Below, piece after piece: positions 34,405 to 42,165 of a stretch of 64,000 nt of DNA. Position 1 is the first letter of the stretch. Every line of letters begins with the position of its first letter. The notes under the pieces were generated by a model. It saw only the letters and a program-made list of their open reading frames with translations, made no database searches and had not been told where the DNA came from. The position numbers and the translations under genes were made by a program. Source of the stretch: Microlunatus capsulatus (GTDB lineage Bacteria; Actinomycetota; Actinomycetes; Propionibacteriales; Propionibacteriaceae); the NCBI RefSeq assembly GCF_017876495.1, contig NZ_JAGIOB010000001.1, positions 4,278,001-4,342,000 of the forward strand, written 5' to 3'.

Positions 34405-35460
34405 TCAGGCCGCCTGCGCCCGCAGCCGGGCGAGCACGCCCAGCGCCGCCGTCCGGCCGGCCCGGTTGGCCCCGATCGTGCTGGCCGAGGGCCCGTAGCC
34501 CACCAGCTGGACCCGGGGGTCGCGGACCGCCGTCGTGCCGTCCAGCTGGATGCCGCCCGCGGCGGAGCGGAGGTGCAGCGGGGCCAGGTGGGCGACGTCG
34601 GGCCGGAACCCGGTGGCCCAGAGGACGGCGTCCGCCCGCTGCTCCCGGCCGTCGGCCCACGCGATCCCGGTGGCGGTGAGCCGGGCCGGTGCCGGCTGCC
34701 GGTCGTAGACGCCGCGCTCCCAGGCGTCCTGCTCCTGCGCGCGGAGCGCCAGGCCGGTGACGCTGACCACGCTGGCCGGGGGGAGGCCGCGGCGGACCCG
34801 GTCCTCGACCAGGGCGACGGCGGCCCGGCCGGCCTCGGGGGTGAAATCGGCGGTGCGCCAGACCGGCGGACGCCGGGTCACCCAGGTGGTGCCCGCCACG
34901 CGGCTGACCTCGGCGAGCAGCTGCACGGCGGAGGCGCCCCCGCCGACCACGACGACGTGCCCGCCCGCGAAGGCGTCGGGACCGCGGTAGTCGTGGGTGT
35001 GCAGCTGCCGGCCCTGGAAGAGCTCGGCACCGGGGTAGCGGGGCACGAAGGGCCGTCGCCACGTGCCGGTGGCGTTGACGAGGGTGCGGGTGAGCCACGT
35101 CCGGTCGCCGGCGACGACGCGCAGCAGCTCGCCGGCCGGCTCGACGCGCTCGACGGCCACCGGGCGCAGCACGCCCAGGCCGTGGCGGCGCTCGTAGTCG
35201 GCGAAGTAGGCGGGCACCACGAGGTTCGCGGGCCGGTCGTCGGAGAACGGCGGGACCGCCAGGTCCGGCAGCGCCGCGACGCCGTGCACGTCGGCCATGG
35301 TCAGGGTGTCCCAGCGGTGCTGCCAGGCGCCGCCCGGGGCGTCGTCGGCGTCGAGGACCACGACGTCCGCGCCAGGGCGCAGCCCCAGCCGGACCAGGTG
35401 GTGGGCGGTCGAGAGCCCGGCCTGGCCGGCGCCGACCACGACCGTCGCGAGCACGTCCAC
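34405..35460 (-). CDS. Flavin-containing monooxygenase-like NAD(P)/FAD oxidoreductase
   Basis: A 351-residue enzyme with two Rossmann motifs: FAD-binding ATVVVGAGQAGLSTAHHLVRLG at the N-terminus and NADPH-binding HVVVVGGGASAVQLLAEVS near residue 160. The ATGFRPDV motif near residue 285 is typical of this class. It belongs with trimethylamine monooxygenase-like or CzcO-type flavoproteins; the substrate is unknown. GTG at 35460 is preceded by GAGG, and the frame upstream of it is non-coding in character although it stays open. It runs convergent to the TRIC gene. Confidence 0.88.
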   Translation of the reverse strand: MDVLATVVVGAGQAGLSTAHHLVRLGLRPGADVVVLDADDAPGGAWQHRWDTLTMADVHGVAALPDLAVPPFSDDRPANLVVPAYFADYERRHGLGVLRPVAVERVEPAGELLRVVAGDRTWLTRTLVNATGTWRRPFVPRYPGAELFQGRQLHTHDYRGPDAFAGGHVVVVGGGASAVQLLAEVSRVAGTTWVTRRPPVWRTADFTPEAGRAAVALVEDRVRRGLPPASVVSVTGLALRAQEQDAWERGVYDRQPAPARLTATGIAWADGREQRADAVLWATGFRPDVAHLAPLHLRSAAGGIQLDGTTAVRDPRVQLVGYGPSASTIGANRAGRTAALGVLARLRAQAA

Positions 35461-35555
35461 GGGAGCCTCAACGCCGTCGCGGCCGGGATCCTTCCGCCCC
35501 GCCGACGTCGCGCTCCCCGAGCTCGCGTCCTCCGCTCCCGAGCCGTCTCCGCTCC

Positions 35556-35577
35556 CTGAGCCCGTCGAAGGGCTCAG
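35556..35577. repeat. Palindromic REP-like element overlapping a stop codon
   Basis: CTGAGCCC and GGGCTCAG (35556-35563, 35570-35577) flank the loop GTCGAA. This CCTTCGA-type palindrome is a familiar dispersed intergenic element of high-GC bacteria. Its right arm covers the stop codon of the alarmone synthetase gene, so it may also act as a transcript end or stabiliser. Confidence 0.7.
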
Positions 35578-36320
35578 CCCTGCGGCGGCTCGGGGACGGG
35601 CGGGCGTCCGCCCAGACCCTGCACCTCCTGGTGGAGGGCCTCCATCGTGGCGTCCAGCGTGTACGCGGCGGCCGCCGCCTCGGTCAGCTGGTCGAGCAGC
35701 CGCTGGGGGACGTCGTCGCGGTACTCGTAGTAGATCTTGTGCTCCAGGCTGGCCCAGAAGTCCATCGCGATCGTCCGCACCTGCAGCTCGACGACGACCG
35801 GCCGCGGCCCGTCGGACAGGAAGACCGGGACCTCCAGGATCGCGTGCAGGCTCTTGTACCCGTTGGGTTTCGGCTCGGCGATGTAGTCCTTGACCTGCAG
35901 CACGGTGATGTCGCTCTGCTGCGCCAGCATGTCGAAGATCAGGTAGGTGTCGGAGATGAAGCTGCACACGACGCGCACGCCCGCGATGTCGGTGATCGAC
36001 TCCCGGATGCTGGCCGCCGTCGGGGCGCAGCCCTTCCGGCTGATCTTGTCCACCAGCCGCTCCGGCGTCTTGAGGCGCGAGGTGACGTGCTCGATGGGGT
36101 TGTAGGCGTGGGTCTGCACGAACTCCTCGCGCAGGATCGCGATCTTGGTCATCACCGCGTCCATGCCGAACTTGTACTGCATCATGAACGGCGCGAAGCG
36201 GTCCCGGGCCGCCTGCATCGCGGCCAGCGTCACCGCGTCGGGGAGCTCCTCGAGCAGGGCGGGGTCGTCGGTCCTCGGCAGGACGGGCGCGGTGTCGGCG
36301 CTGGGCTGCAGGTCGTCCAC
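35574..36320 (-). CDS. Small alarmone synthetase, RelQ-like GTP pyrophosphokinase
   Basis: A 248-residue single-domain RelA/SpoT nucleotidyltransferase. The ATP-binding and catalytic region includes EHVTSRLKTPERLVDKISRKG, ITDIAGVRVVCSFISDTYLIFDML and EPKPNGYKSLHAIL, and the GTP-site motif is VELQVRTIAMDFWASLEHKI. No hydrolase HD domain or regulatory ACT/TGS domain is present, so it should synthesise (p)ppGpp or pGpp without degrading it. Actinobacteria usually carry such proteins beside a full-length Rel. The GTG start at 36320 has GAGGAG upstream. Its stop lies within a palindromic repeat. Confidence 0.92.
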   Translation of the reverse strand: MDDLQPSADTAPVLPRTDDPALLEELPDAVTLAAMQAARDRFAPFMMQYKFGMDAVMTKIAILREEFVQTHAYNPIEHVTSRLKTPERLVDKISRKGCAPTAASIRESITDIAGVRVVCSFISDTYLIFDMLAQQSDITVLQVKDYIAEPKPNGYKSLHAILEVPVFLSDGPRPVVVELQVRTIAMDFWASLEHKIYYEYRDDVPQRLLDQLTEAAAAAYTLDATMEALHQEVQGLGGRPPVPEPPQG

Positions 36321-36382
36321 GGTGGTGCGTCTCCTCGGGATGCCGGCTGCCCATCATCGCAGGTGCGGCCGCCGGCCCGCGG

Positions 36383-36682
36383 TCACGGAGCGGGCGTTCT
36401 CCAGGTCACGACCAGCGCGTCGCGCTGGCCGAACCGCTCGAGGTGGGACCCGACGACGTGCTGCACGCGGGTGAGCGACTCGGCCGAGGCAGCCTCGGCC
36501 CGCAGCTCCAGCACCGCCTCGCCGACGACCAGCAGGCAGCCGCCGTCGCCGACGAGGATGCGGCGTCCCTCGGGCTCGTCCCGCACCTCGGCCTTGCGGC
36601 CGAGGTGCGAGGCGAGCTGCTCGGCGTAGCGCTCCGCGGCGTCCGTGGCGACGTCGGCGCGGGACGTCCAGGTCTCAGCCAC
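36383..36682 (-). CDS. DUF2218 family protein
   Basis: A 99-residue small cytoplasmic protein beginning VAETWTSRADVATDAAERYAEQLASHLGRK and containing RRILVGDGGCLLVVGEAVLELRAEA and LTRVQHVVGSHLERFGQRD, which match the DUF2218 pattern. In this family it is often paired with iron or siderophore genes in proteobacteria, but here it overlaps the end of a PadR-type regulator gene by eight bases and is evidently co-transcribed with it. Function unknown. Confidence 0.85.
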   Translation of the reverse strand: MAETWTSRADVATDAAERYAEQLASHLGRKAEVRDEPEGRRILVGDGGCLLVVGEAVLELRAEAASAESLTRVQHVVGSHLERFGQRDALVVTWRTPAP

Positions 36683-37316
36683 GGTCAGCCTCCGCCTCGC
36701 CGGCCAGGATGAGGTAGAGCTGCCGGCGGGCCTCGGCGAGCACCGCGGTCGCGGCCTCCACCTGGGCCGGCGTGCCCGACACCGCGACCTGGCGGGCGGC
36801 ACCGTGCAGCTCGTGCAGGGGACCGCGCAGGTCGGGGCCGGGGGCGGCCCCCGCCACCTGGCCGAACGGGTCGCCCCAGCCGGCGCGCTGCTCCTCGACG
36901 TGGGCGCGGCCCTCGGCGGTCAGCGTGACGAGCTTGCGCCCGCCGTCGACCTCGGTGGTGACCAGGCCCTCGTCCTCGAGCTGGGCGATCGTGGGGTAGA
37001 CCGCGCCGGGGCTCGGGCGCCAGGCGCCGTCGGTCCGGTCGGCCATGGCCTGCATGAGCTGGTAGCCGTGCATGGGGCTCTCGCTCAGCAGCAGCAGGGT
37101 GGCGATGCGGACGTCGCCACGCCCCGCCCGACCCCGACCGCCACCGCGGCGCCCGCCGCGCGGACCACCGCCGTCGGGCCCGGGACCTCCGCGGCCGTGC
37201 CGGCCGCGCTCCTCGTCGGGGCCACCGCGGAGGCCCCGTCCGCCGTGCCCGCGGCGCCCCTGCGGGCCGGGACCGGTGTGTCCGTCGTGGGGACGGAACT
37301 CGTCTGCGTAGAACAT
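36675..37316 (-). CDS. PadR family transcriptional regulator
   Basis: A 213-residue regulator. A long disordered Gly/Arg/His-rich N-terminal arm (residues 12 to about 65) precedes the winged helix (RGDVRIATLLLLSESPMHGYQLMQAMADRTDGAWRPSPGAVYPTIAQLEDEGLVTTEVDGGRKLVTLTAEG). The C-terminal helices serve dimerisation. AAGGAG stands before the ATG at 37316. A nearly perfect GATATATC-centred palindrome lies 29 bases upstream of the start, typical of PadR operators, which suggests autorepression of padR and the overlapping DUF2218 gene. Confidence 0.92.
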   Translation of the reverse strand: MFYADEFRPHDGHTGPGPQGRRGHGGRGLRGGPDEERGRHGRGGPGPDGGGPRGGRRGGGRGRAGRGDVRIATLLLLSESPMHGYQLMQAMADRTDGAWRPSPGAVYPTIAQLEDEGLVTTEVDGGRKLVTLTAEGRAHVEEQRAGWGDPFGQVAGAAPGPDLRGPLHELHGAARQVAVSGTPAQVEAATAVLAEARRQLYLILAGEAEADRG

Positions 37317-37344
37317 CTGTTCTCCTTCAGTAGGTTGGGAAGAG

Positions 37345-37368
37345 CGTATCACGATATATCGCGATACG
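37345..37368. promoter_or_regulatory. PadR-type operator palindrome
   Basis: CGTATC, two bases, GATATATC, two bases, GATACG: a 24-base palindrome with only one mismatched pair, centred on ATAT. On the minus strand TACGCT follows at once as a -10 candidate. It lies directly upstream of the padR-like gene. Confidence 0.75.
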
Positions 37369-37519
37369 CACTAGCGAAGGGGGCGGTTTGACGGTCGACA
37401 GGGCCTGGACGTGCGTCGAGGCACCGGTCCGAGCGATCGGCTCCTCCCGGGAGGGGGAGTCGCGGACGGCGGAAGGTGCCTCGGGGTGGTGCTGCCGCTC
37501 AGGCGGCGAGCGGTGGGCG

Positions 37520-37969
37520 TCAGGCGGCGGGGCGGAGGTGCTCGTCCCGCACGGGGCTGTCCTCGACGGAGCCCTCGACGGGGTCGCCGTCCACGACGTA
37601 GCCGTCCACGACGTAGCCCTCGACCACCTCGGCGTGGTCGCCGGTGGTCAGCTGCGGGGCGTCCTGGGGGGCGCCGTGCTCGACCTCGCTCGGCGTCGTC
37701 CGCTCGTCGGCCTGGTTGGCCAGCACGACGGCGACGTAGGGCAGGAACACGGCGAAGGCCAGCAGCGTCCAGCGCAGCCAGCCGTCGACGAAGACCATGG
37801 AGAGGAAGCAGGCCATCCGGAACGCCATCGCGAGGCTGTAGCGCTTGACCCGGCGGTCCAGCTCGACGCTGGAGGCGCCGCGGGCGTCGGTGATGACCGC
37901 CGGTGCGGGAGCCGGGTGGTGGGGGAGGTGCGGACGGTCGCCCTTCGCTGCGCTGACCTGTGGGGACAT
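37520..37969 (-). CDS. DUF3099 family membrane protein
   Basis: A 149-residue actinobacterial protein. The DUF3099 core lies at residues 24-90: PAVITDARGASSVELDRRVKRY and two transmembrane helices (FRMACFLSMVFVDGWLRW, LLAFAVFLPYVAVVLANQ). The acidic C-terminal tail contains an internal repeat (EGYVVDGYVVDGDPVEGSV) that is not part of the usual family and is low-complexity at DNA level. Function unknown. It is a single gene. Confidence 0.88.
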   Translation of the reverse strand: MSPQVSAAKGDRPHLPHHPAPAPAVITDARGASSVELDRRVKRYSLAMAFRMACFLSMVFVDGWLRWTLLAFAVFLPYVAVVLANQADERTTPSEVEHGAPQDAPQLTTGDHAEVVEGYVVDGYVVDGDPVEGSVEDSPVRDEHLRPAA

Positions 37970-38136
37970 GGTCCCAACCTAGGTCCGGTCGCGCGCGATC
38001 GGAGCGCGCGGACGGGTCAGAAGGATCACGCATCCGGCGGGGGCTCGGGGCCGGAAGGGGCCGGGCGCGACCGGCCTCCGGGACAGTTCCTCGCCCGCCG
38101 ACCGCTGACCGCGCTCGTGGCGGGTAAGAAGAGGTC

Positions 38137-38811
38137 GTGCACCTGATGCGGGTCCGGATGGCCAAGGGGGCGACGACCCTCGGCAGCGTCGCCACGCGCC
38201 TGGGCGAGGCGGGGGTGGACATCGCCCGGCTGCAGACCCGGCGCAAGGACGAGCACCACGTCGTGCTCGACCTGCTCCTCGACGTGCCGGCCGGCCAGCC
38301 GCTGGAGGTCGTCCTGCACCGCTGCCAGGAGGTCGAGGGGGTCGACGTCGAGCAGCTCGTCCGCTACCCGGCGGGCGCCGACCTGCACCAGGACCTCGAG
38401 CTCGTGCAGCGGCTGGACCGCTGCGACCCGGCCGTCGCCCCGCAGGTGCTGGCGACGGCCGCGCCGCTGCTGTGCGGCGGGACCTGGGCGGCGCTGGTCG
38501 CGCTGCCCGACCGGGTGCTCTTCCAGACCTCGCGCGCGCCCGCGCTGCGGGCCTCCGACCTGGCCCCGCTCGCGGACGTGACGGGCACCTGCGCCGTCGA
38601 GGTCCTCGACGGCTGCCCGGCCGGCAGCGGTCCCACCCAGCTCGCCGTGGTGGCCCTGCCTCCCGCCGGTGAGGCGCTGCTGGTCGCCCGGACGGGCCGC
38701 GAGCCGTTCAGCCCGGCCGAGCTGACGCGCCTCCGCCACCTCGCCGAGGTGGCCGCGGGCACGGCCACGACGTCGCTGCCGGCCGTGCCCGCAGCCGGCG
38801 CCACCGGCTGA
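38137..38811 (+). CDS. ACT domain-containing protein
   Basis: A 224-residue cytoplasmic protein. The N-terminal ACT-like domain reads MHLMRVRMAKGATTLGSVATRLGEAGVDIARLQTRRKDEHHVVLDLLLDVPAG, then GVDVEQLVRYP. The remaining 140 residues look like a GAF-type or antitermination-like module (APLLCGGTWAALVALPDRVLFQTSRAP). ACT domains bind amino acids, so a sensory or allosteric role is likely, but no catalytic partner is adjacent. No Shine-Dalgarno is evident before the GTG; a TAAGAA stretch six bases upstream is compatible with leaderless expression. Confidence 0.8.
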   Translation: MHLMRVRMAKGATTLGSVATRLGEAGVDIARLQTRRKDEHHVVLDLLLDVPAGQPLEVVLHRCQEVEGVDVEQLVRYPAGADLHQDLELVQRLDRCDPAVAPQVLATAAPLLCGGTWAALVALPDRVLFQTSRAPALRASDLAPLADVTGTCAVEVLDGCPAGSGPTQLAVVALPPAGEALLVARTGREPFSPAELTRLRHLAEVAAGTATTSLPAVPAAGATG

Positions 38812-38831
38812 GGTCGTGCCGACCCGCGGGC

Positions 38832-39731
38832 TCAGCCGCGCCGGGCGAGCCACCCGGTCCGCCGGCCGCCGACCTGGAGGTCGCCGCGTCGGAGCAGGGA
38901 GTGCGGCGACGCGTCGTCCAGCAGCAGGTCCAGCACGGCCAGGTCGTCGGCGTCGAGGTCGTCGGGCACCCGGGGGCGGACCCGGCTCAGGTAGGCGCGC
39001 GCGTACCGCCCCGTCGCCGGGTCGGGCCGGGGCGGGGTGAGCTCGAACGTGCGGCGCTCCACCTCGGTGAAGCCGGCGCGGGTCAGGGCGTCGTCCCAGT
39101 CGGGGTAGCGGTCGAAGGGGGCGGGCTGCGCGTCGAGGGCGGCGTGCAGCCGGAGCTCGAGGCCGGGACGGCCCACGCCGAGGTCGTCGGGCAGGTAGCG
39201 GGTGGGCGTCGCCATCTCGGTGACCGCGAGCACGCCGCCGGGCCGCAGCGCCTCGCGCGCACGGACCATGACCTGCTCGGCCCCGGCCACGTGGTGCAGC
39301 GACAGGGCCGCCCAGACGACGTCGAGCTCGCCGAGGTCGGGCCAGCCGGCGTCGAGGTCAGCCGTCAGCGTCCGCACCCGGTCGCCGGCACCGGCCGCGG
39401 CCGCGGCGTCCGCCAGCCGGGTGAGCATCCCCGCCGACGCGTCGACGGCCACCACGGAGGCGTCCGGGAACCGGCGCGCGAGGGCGAGGGTGCCGGTGCC
39501 GGTGCCCGCCCCGAGGTCGGCGACCCGGCGCACGTCCGGACCGGCGGCGTCGGCGACCCAGCTGACCACCGCGTCGAGGTAGCCGTGCAGGACGACCCCG
39601 TCGAGGTCGAGCAGCTCGGCCAGGCCCGCCTCGTCGACCTCGTCGTGCTGGTGCCCGGCCGGTCCGCCCGCGTGGTCACCGTGGTGGTGGTGCTCGTGCC
39701 GGTGCGCGGCGTGGTCGTGTCCTGTCGTCAT
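38832..39731 (-). CDS. Class I SAM-dependent methyltransferase with histidine-rich N-terminus
   Basis: A 299-residue methyltransferase. The SAM motif is VADLGAGTGTGTLALARRFP (near residues 70-89), with VVAVDASAGMLTRLADAA and DVVWAALSLHHVAGAEQVM following. The N-terminal 30 residues contain about a dozen histidines (HDHAAHRHEHHHHGDH), a metal-binding type arm unusual for this family. The acceptor substrate is unknown. It is divergent from an XRE-cupin regulator gene across a 47-base gap, so that regulator may control it. Confidence 0.88.
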   Translation of the reverse strand: MTTGHDHAAHRHEHHHHGDHAGGPAGHQHDEVDEAGLAELLDLDGVVLHGYLDAVVSWVADAAGPDVRRVADLGAGTGTGTLALARRFPDASVVAVDASAGMLTRLADAAAAAGAGDRVRTLTADLDAGWPDLGELDVVWAALSLHHVAGAEQVMVRAREALRPGGVLAVTEMATPTRYLPDDLGVGRPGLELRLHAALDAQPAPFDRYPDWDDALTRAGFTEVERRTFELTPPRPDPATGRYARAYLSRVRPRVPDDLDADDLAVLDLLLDDASPHSLLRRGDLQVGGRRTGWLARRG

Positions 39732-39778
39732 GCACCGAGGCTAGCGGTCCCGTGCGTCAAAGACATAGGATCTTGCTC

Positions 39779-40369
39779 ATGACGCAAGAAGAGGTTCTGG
39801 ACGCCGTGGTCCGGCAGCGGATCCGCGGGCTGCGGCTGGCCCGCGGCTGGTCGCTCGACGTGCTCGCCGCGCGCTGCTTCCTGAGCCCGTCGACCTTGAG
39901 CCGCCTCGAGACCGGGCACCGTCGCATCGCCCTCGACCAGCTGGTGCCGATCGCCCGCGCGCTGGGGACCACCCTCGACCAGCTCGTCGAGGCCGTCGAC
40001 GACGAGGACGTCGTGATCCGGCCCCGCCGCGACGAGGGGCGGGGGACGACCACCTGGACGCTCACCCGGGCGGACTCGGCGCACGGGCTCACGGTGGCCC
40101 GCATCCTGCTGGACCCGGCGGCGTCGGGTGACGACGACGCCCCGCTGGGGGTGCACCCCGGGCGCGACTGGTTCACGGTCCTCGCCGGGACGGCCCGGCT
40201 GCGGCTGGGGGAGCGGACCATCCTCGTCGAGGCCGGGCAGGCCGCCGAGTTCTCGACGATGGTGCCGCACGCCGTGCAGGCGCACGGCGGCCCGGCCGAG
40301 GTCCTCGTCATCCTCGACGCCGACGGCGGCCGCACCCACCTGCTCCCCGGAGGTGCAACCGAGCTCTGA
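39779..40369 (+). CDS. XRE family transcriptional regulator with cupin domain
   Basis: A 196-residue regulator. The helix-turn-helix IRGLRLARGWSLDVLAARCFLSPSTLSRLETGHRR is at residues 15-50 and the C-terminal cupin reads GVHPGRDWFTVLAGTARLRLGERTILVEAGQAAEFSTMVPHAVQAHG. Such proteins sense a small ligand through the cupin. ATG 39779 is chosen because TAGGAT lies seven bases upstream, matching a leaderless start; an upstream in-frame alternative would include the promoter. It is divergent from the His-rich methyltransferase gene, which is its likely target. Confidence 0.9.
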   Translation: MTQEEVLDAVVRQRIRGLRLARGWSLDVLAARCFLSPSTLSRLETGHRRIALDQLVPIARALGTTLDQLVEAVDDEDVVIRPRRDEGRGTTTWTLTRADSAHGLTVARILLDPAASGDDDAPLGVHPGRDWFTVLAGTARLRLGERTILVEAGQAAEFSTMVPHAVQAHGGPAEVLVILDADGGRTHLLPGGATEL

Positions 40370-40401
40370 GATCTTGCGCCCTGCAGCGGGGGTCGCTAAC
40401 G

Positions 40402-40419
40402 TACAACCACATGGTTGTA
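40402..40419. promoter_or_regulatory. ArsR operator spanning the start codon
   Basis: TACAACCACATGGTTGTA is a perfect eight-base inverted repeat with a two-base spacer. It includes the ATG of the arsR-like gene (40411) and lies directly after TAACGT (40397-40402), a -10 candidate. A repressor bound here would cover promoter, transcript start and start codon. Confidence 0.8.
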
Positions 40420-40800
40420 GATCAGCAGGGCGGGGACGCGGACCGCGTGTTCGCCGCCCTGGCGGACGCCACCCGCCGCGACATCGTGCTTCGCGTGCTG
40501 CAGCACGCGGAGTCGGTGTCGGCGCTGGCGAGCCGGTACGCCATGAGCTTCGCGGCCGTGCAGAAGCACGTCGCGGTGCTCGAGCGGGCCGGTCTGGTCA
40601 GCAAGGAGCGGCGGGGGCGTGAGCAGCTGGTCTCCGGCCGGATCGACGCCGTCCGGGCCGCCGCCCGGTCGCTGCAGCTGTACGAGGAGATCTGGCGCGG
40701 TCGCATCGGCCGCATGGAGGACCTCCTCGCCGAACCCCTCCGAGAGGACGCCGCATGGCTGTCATCAGCACCACCCCCGACCCCTCCGCCCGCACCCTGA
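40411..40800 (+). CDS. ArsR family transcriptional regulator
   Basis: A 129-residue winged-helix regulator with DRVFAALADATRRDIVLRVLQHAESVSALASRYAMSFAAVQKHVAVLERAGLVSKERRGREQLVSG. It has no metal-binding cysteines, as usual for the subgroup paired with SRPBCC proteins. The ATG lies within a perfect operator palindrome, and a TAACGT box eight bases upstream suggests a leaderless transcript. The last 46 bases overlap the downstream SRPBCC gene in another frame, so the two are coupled. The proline-rich C-terminal end is a by-product of that overlap. Confidence 0.92.
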   Translation: MVVDQQGGDADRVFAALADATRRDIVLRVLQHAESVSALASRYAMSFAAVQKHVAVLERAGLVSKERRGREQLVSGRIDAVRAAARSLQLYEEIWRGRIGRMEDLLAEPLREDAAWLSSAPPPTPPPAP

Positions 40801-41243
40801 CCCTGGTGGCCGAGCTGGCCGCGCCGCCCGCCCGGGTCTGGCAGCTCTGGTCCGACCCGCGCCAGCTCGAGCGCTGGTGGGGCCCGCCCACCTGGCCCGC
40901 CACCTTCGTGGAGCACGACCTGGTCGCCGGGGGCGGCTCCCGGTACCGGATGACCGGGCCCGACGGCGAGCAGGCCCACGGCTGGTGGAGCGTCCTCGCC
41001 GTGGACGAGCCGCGCTCGCTCGAGCTGGAGGACGGCTTCGCCGACGAGGCCGGGCAGCCCGTCCCCGACCTGCCGACGACCCGGATGCGCGTCCGGCTGG
41101 AGGAGGCCGGCGCCGGGAGCACCCGGATGACGCTGGTCTCGGAGTTCGCCACGGTCGAGCAGATGGAGCAGCTCACCCAGATGGGCATGGTCGAGGGGCT
41201 CACCCTGGCGATGGGCCAGATGGACGAGCTGCTGGCTGCCTGA
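40755..41243 (+). CDS. SRPBCC (AHSA1/CalC-like) protein
   Basis: A 162-residue START-like protein with LVAELAAPPARVWQLWSDPRQLERWWGPPTWPATF, the AHSA1 hallmark, and the C-terminal MTLVSEFATVEQMEQLTQMGMVEGLTLAMGQMDEL. It overlaps the arsR-like gene by 46 bases, an arrangement seen repeatedly in actinobacteria, and is under the same operator. The ligand is unknown. Confidence 0.9.
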   Translation: MAVISTTPDPSARTLTLVAELAAPPARVWQLWSDPRQLERWWGPPTWPATFVEHDLVAGGGSRYRMTGPDGEQAHGWWSVLAVDEPRSLELEDGFADEAGQPVPDLPTTRMRVRLEEAGAGSTRMTLVSEFATVEQMEQLTQMGMVEGLTLAMGQMDELLAA

Positions 41244-41342
41244 AGCCCCTGGCCGGGGCCCCGGGGCGATGAGTTCTCCCCGGGCCCCCGGTCTCTGGTC
41301 GTGCCCGACCTCATCACCACCACCACCGAGAGGAGCTCCGCC

Positions 41343-41891
41343 GTGGGAGCTGTCCACGTCCACGAGTTCATCAGCCTGGACGGGGTCGTCGACACCCCGA
41401 GCTGGACCTTCACGTACGGCTTCGACCCGCAGATGGGCGAGGCGATCGGCGCCGTGACCGCGCGCTGCTCCGGCATCCTGCTGGGTCGCACGACCTACGC
41501 GATGTTCGAGCAGGGCTGGTCGGAGCGGACGGTCGAGGACGACCCCGGCGCGCCGTTCTTCAACGACACCACGAAGTACGTCGTCTCCTCCACCCTCACC
41601 GAGCCGACCTGGCGCAACACCGAGGTGATCGGCGGCTACGACGCGGAGACGGTCCGCCGGCTCAAGGAGAGCGTGGAGGGCGACCTCTACGTCAGCGGCA
41701 GCGCGACGCTCGTCCGCGCGATGCTCGCCGACGGCCTGGTCGACGAGCTGCACCTCTTCCTCTACCCGACCGCCCGCGGCGACGGCCCCCGGCTGTTCAC
41801 CCGGGAGATCCCGCCCGGCACGCTGGAGCTGGCCGGCAGCGAGACCTACACCAACGGCGTCGTCTACCTCCGCTACCGCCGGGTGGCCTGA
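41343..41891 (+). CDS. Dihydrofolate reductase family protein (RibD C-terminal type)
   Basis: A 182-residue RibD_C/DHFR-like fold. Typical parts are VHVHEFISLDGVVDTP at the N-terminus, GILLGRTTYAMFEQGW, and EGDLYVSGSATLVRAMLADGLVDELHLFLYPTARGDG with the dinucleotide-binding GS loop. These small actinobacterial homologues bind NADPH, but their substrates are unknown. GTG 41343 is preferred because GAGAGGAG precedes it; GTG 41301 would add 14 residues. It follows the arsR-SRPBCC pair and may be in the same transcript. A perfect 16-bp hairpin lies downstream. Confidence 0.88.
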   Translation: MGAVHVHEFISLDGVVDTPSWTFTYGFDPQMGEAIGAVTARCSGILLGRTTYAMFEQGWSERTVEDDPGAPFFNDTTKYVVSSTLTEPTWRNTEVIGGYDAETVRRLKESVEGDLYVSGSATLVRAMLADGLVDELHLFLYPTARGDGPRLFTREIPPGTLELAGSETYTNGVVYLRYRRVA

Positions 41892-41961
41892 CCGCACCGG
41901 GCACCCGCACCCGCACCCGCACGTGGCCGTCCGCTCCGCCCCCGCCCCGGCCGGGAGGACC

Positions 41962-42001
41962 CTGCTGCGCTGTGCCGTGAGTACGCGGCACAGCGCAGCA
42001 G
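41962..42001. terminator. Perfect 16-bp hairpin terminator
   Basis: CTGCTGCGCTGTGCCG (41962-41977) pairs perfectly with 41986-42001 around an eight-base loop, 70 bases after the DHFR-like stop. The remaining bases up to the SDR gene hold TAGCGT (42114-42119), a probable -10 element for that gene. Confidence 0.75.
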
Positions 42002-42165
42002 CGTCTCCCCCGGACGCGGGTCGCGGGGGCGGGAGAGGTGGCGGTCGACGGCCAGCACGCGGTCGGACCTGACCGGTACCGGCAGGGCCTCCCGCCCTGT
42101 CCGGACGACGCCGTAGCGTGCGGGGCGCACACACCCGCACGTCCCCGACGGAAGGACCGCACCCC

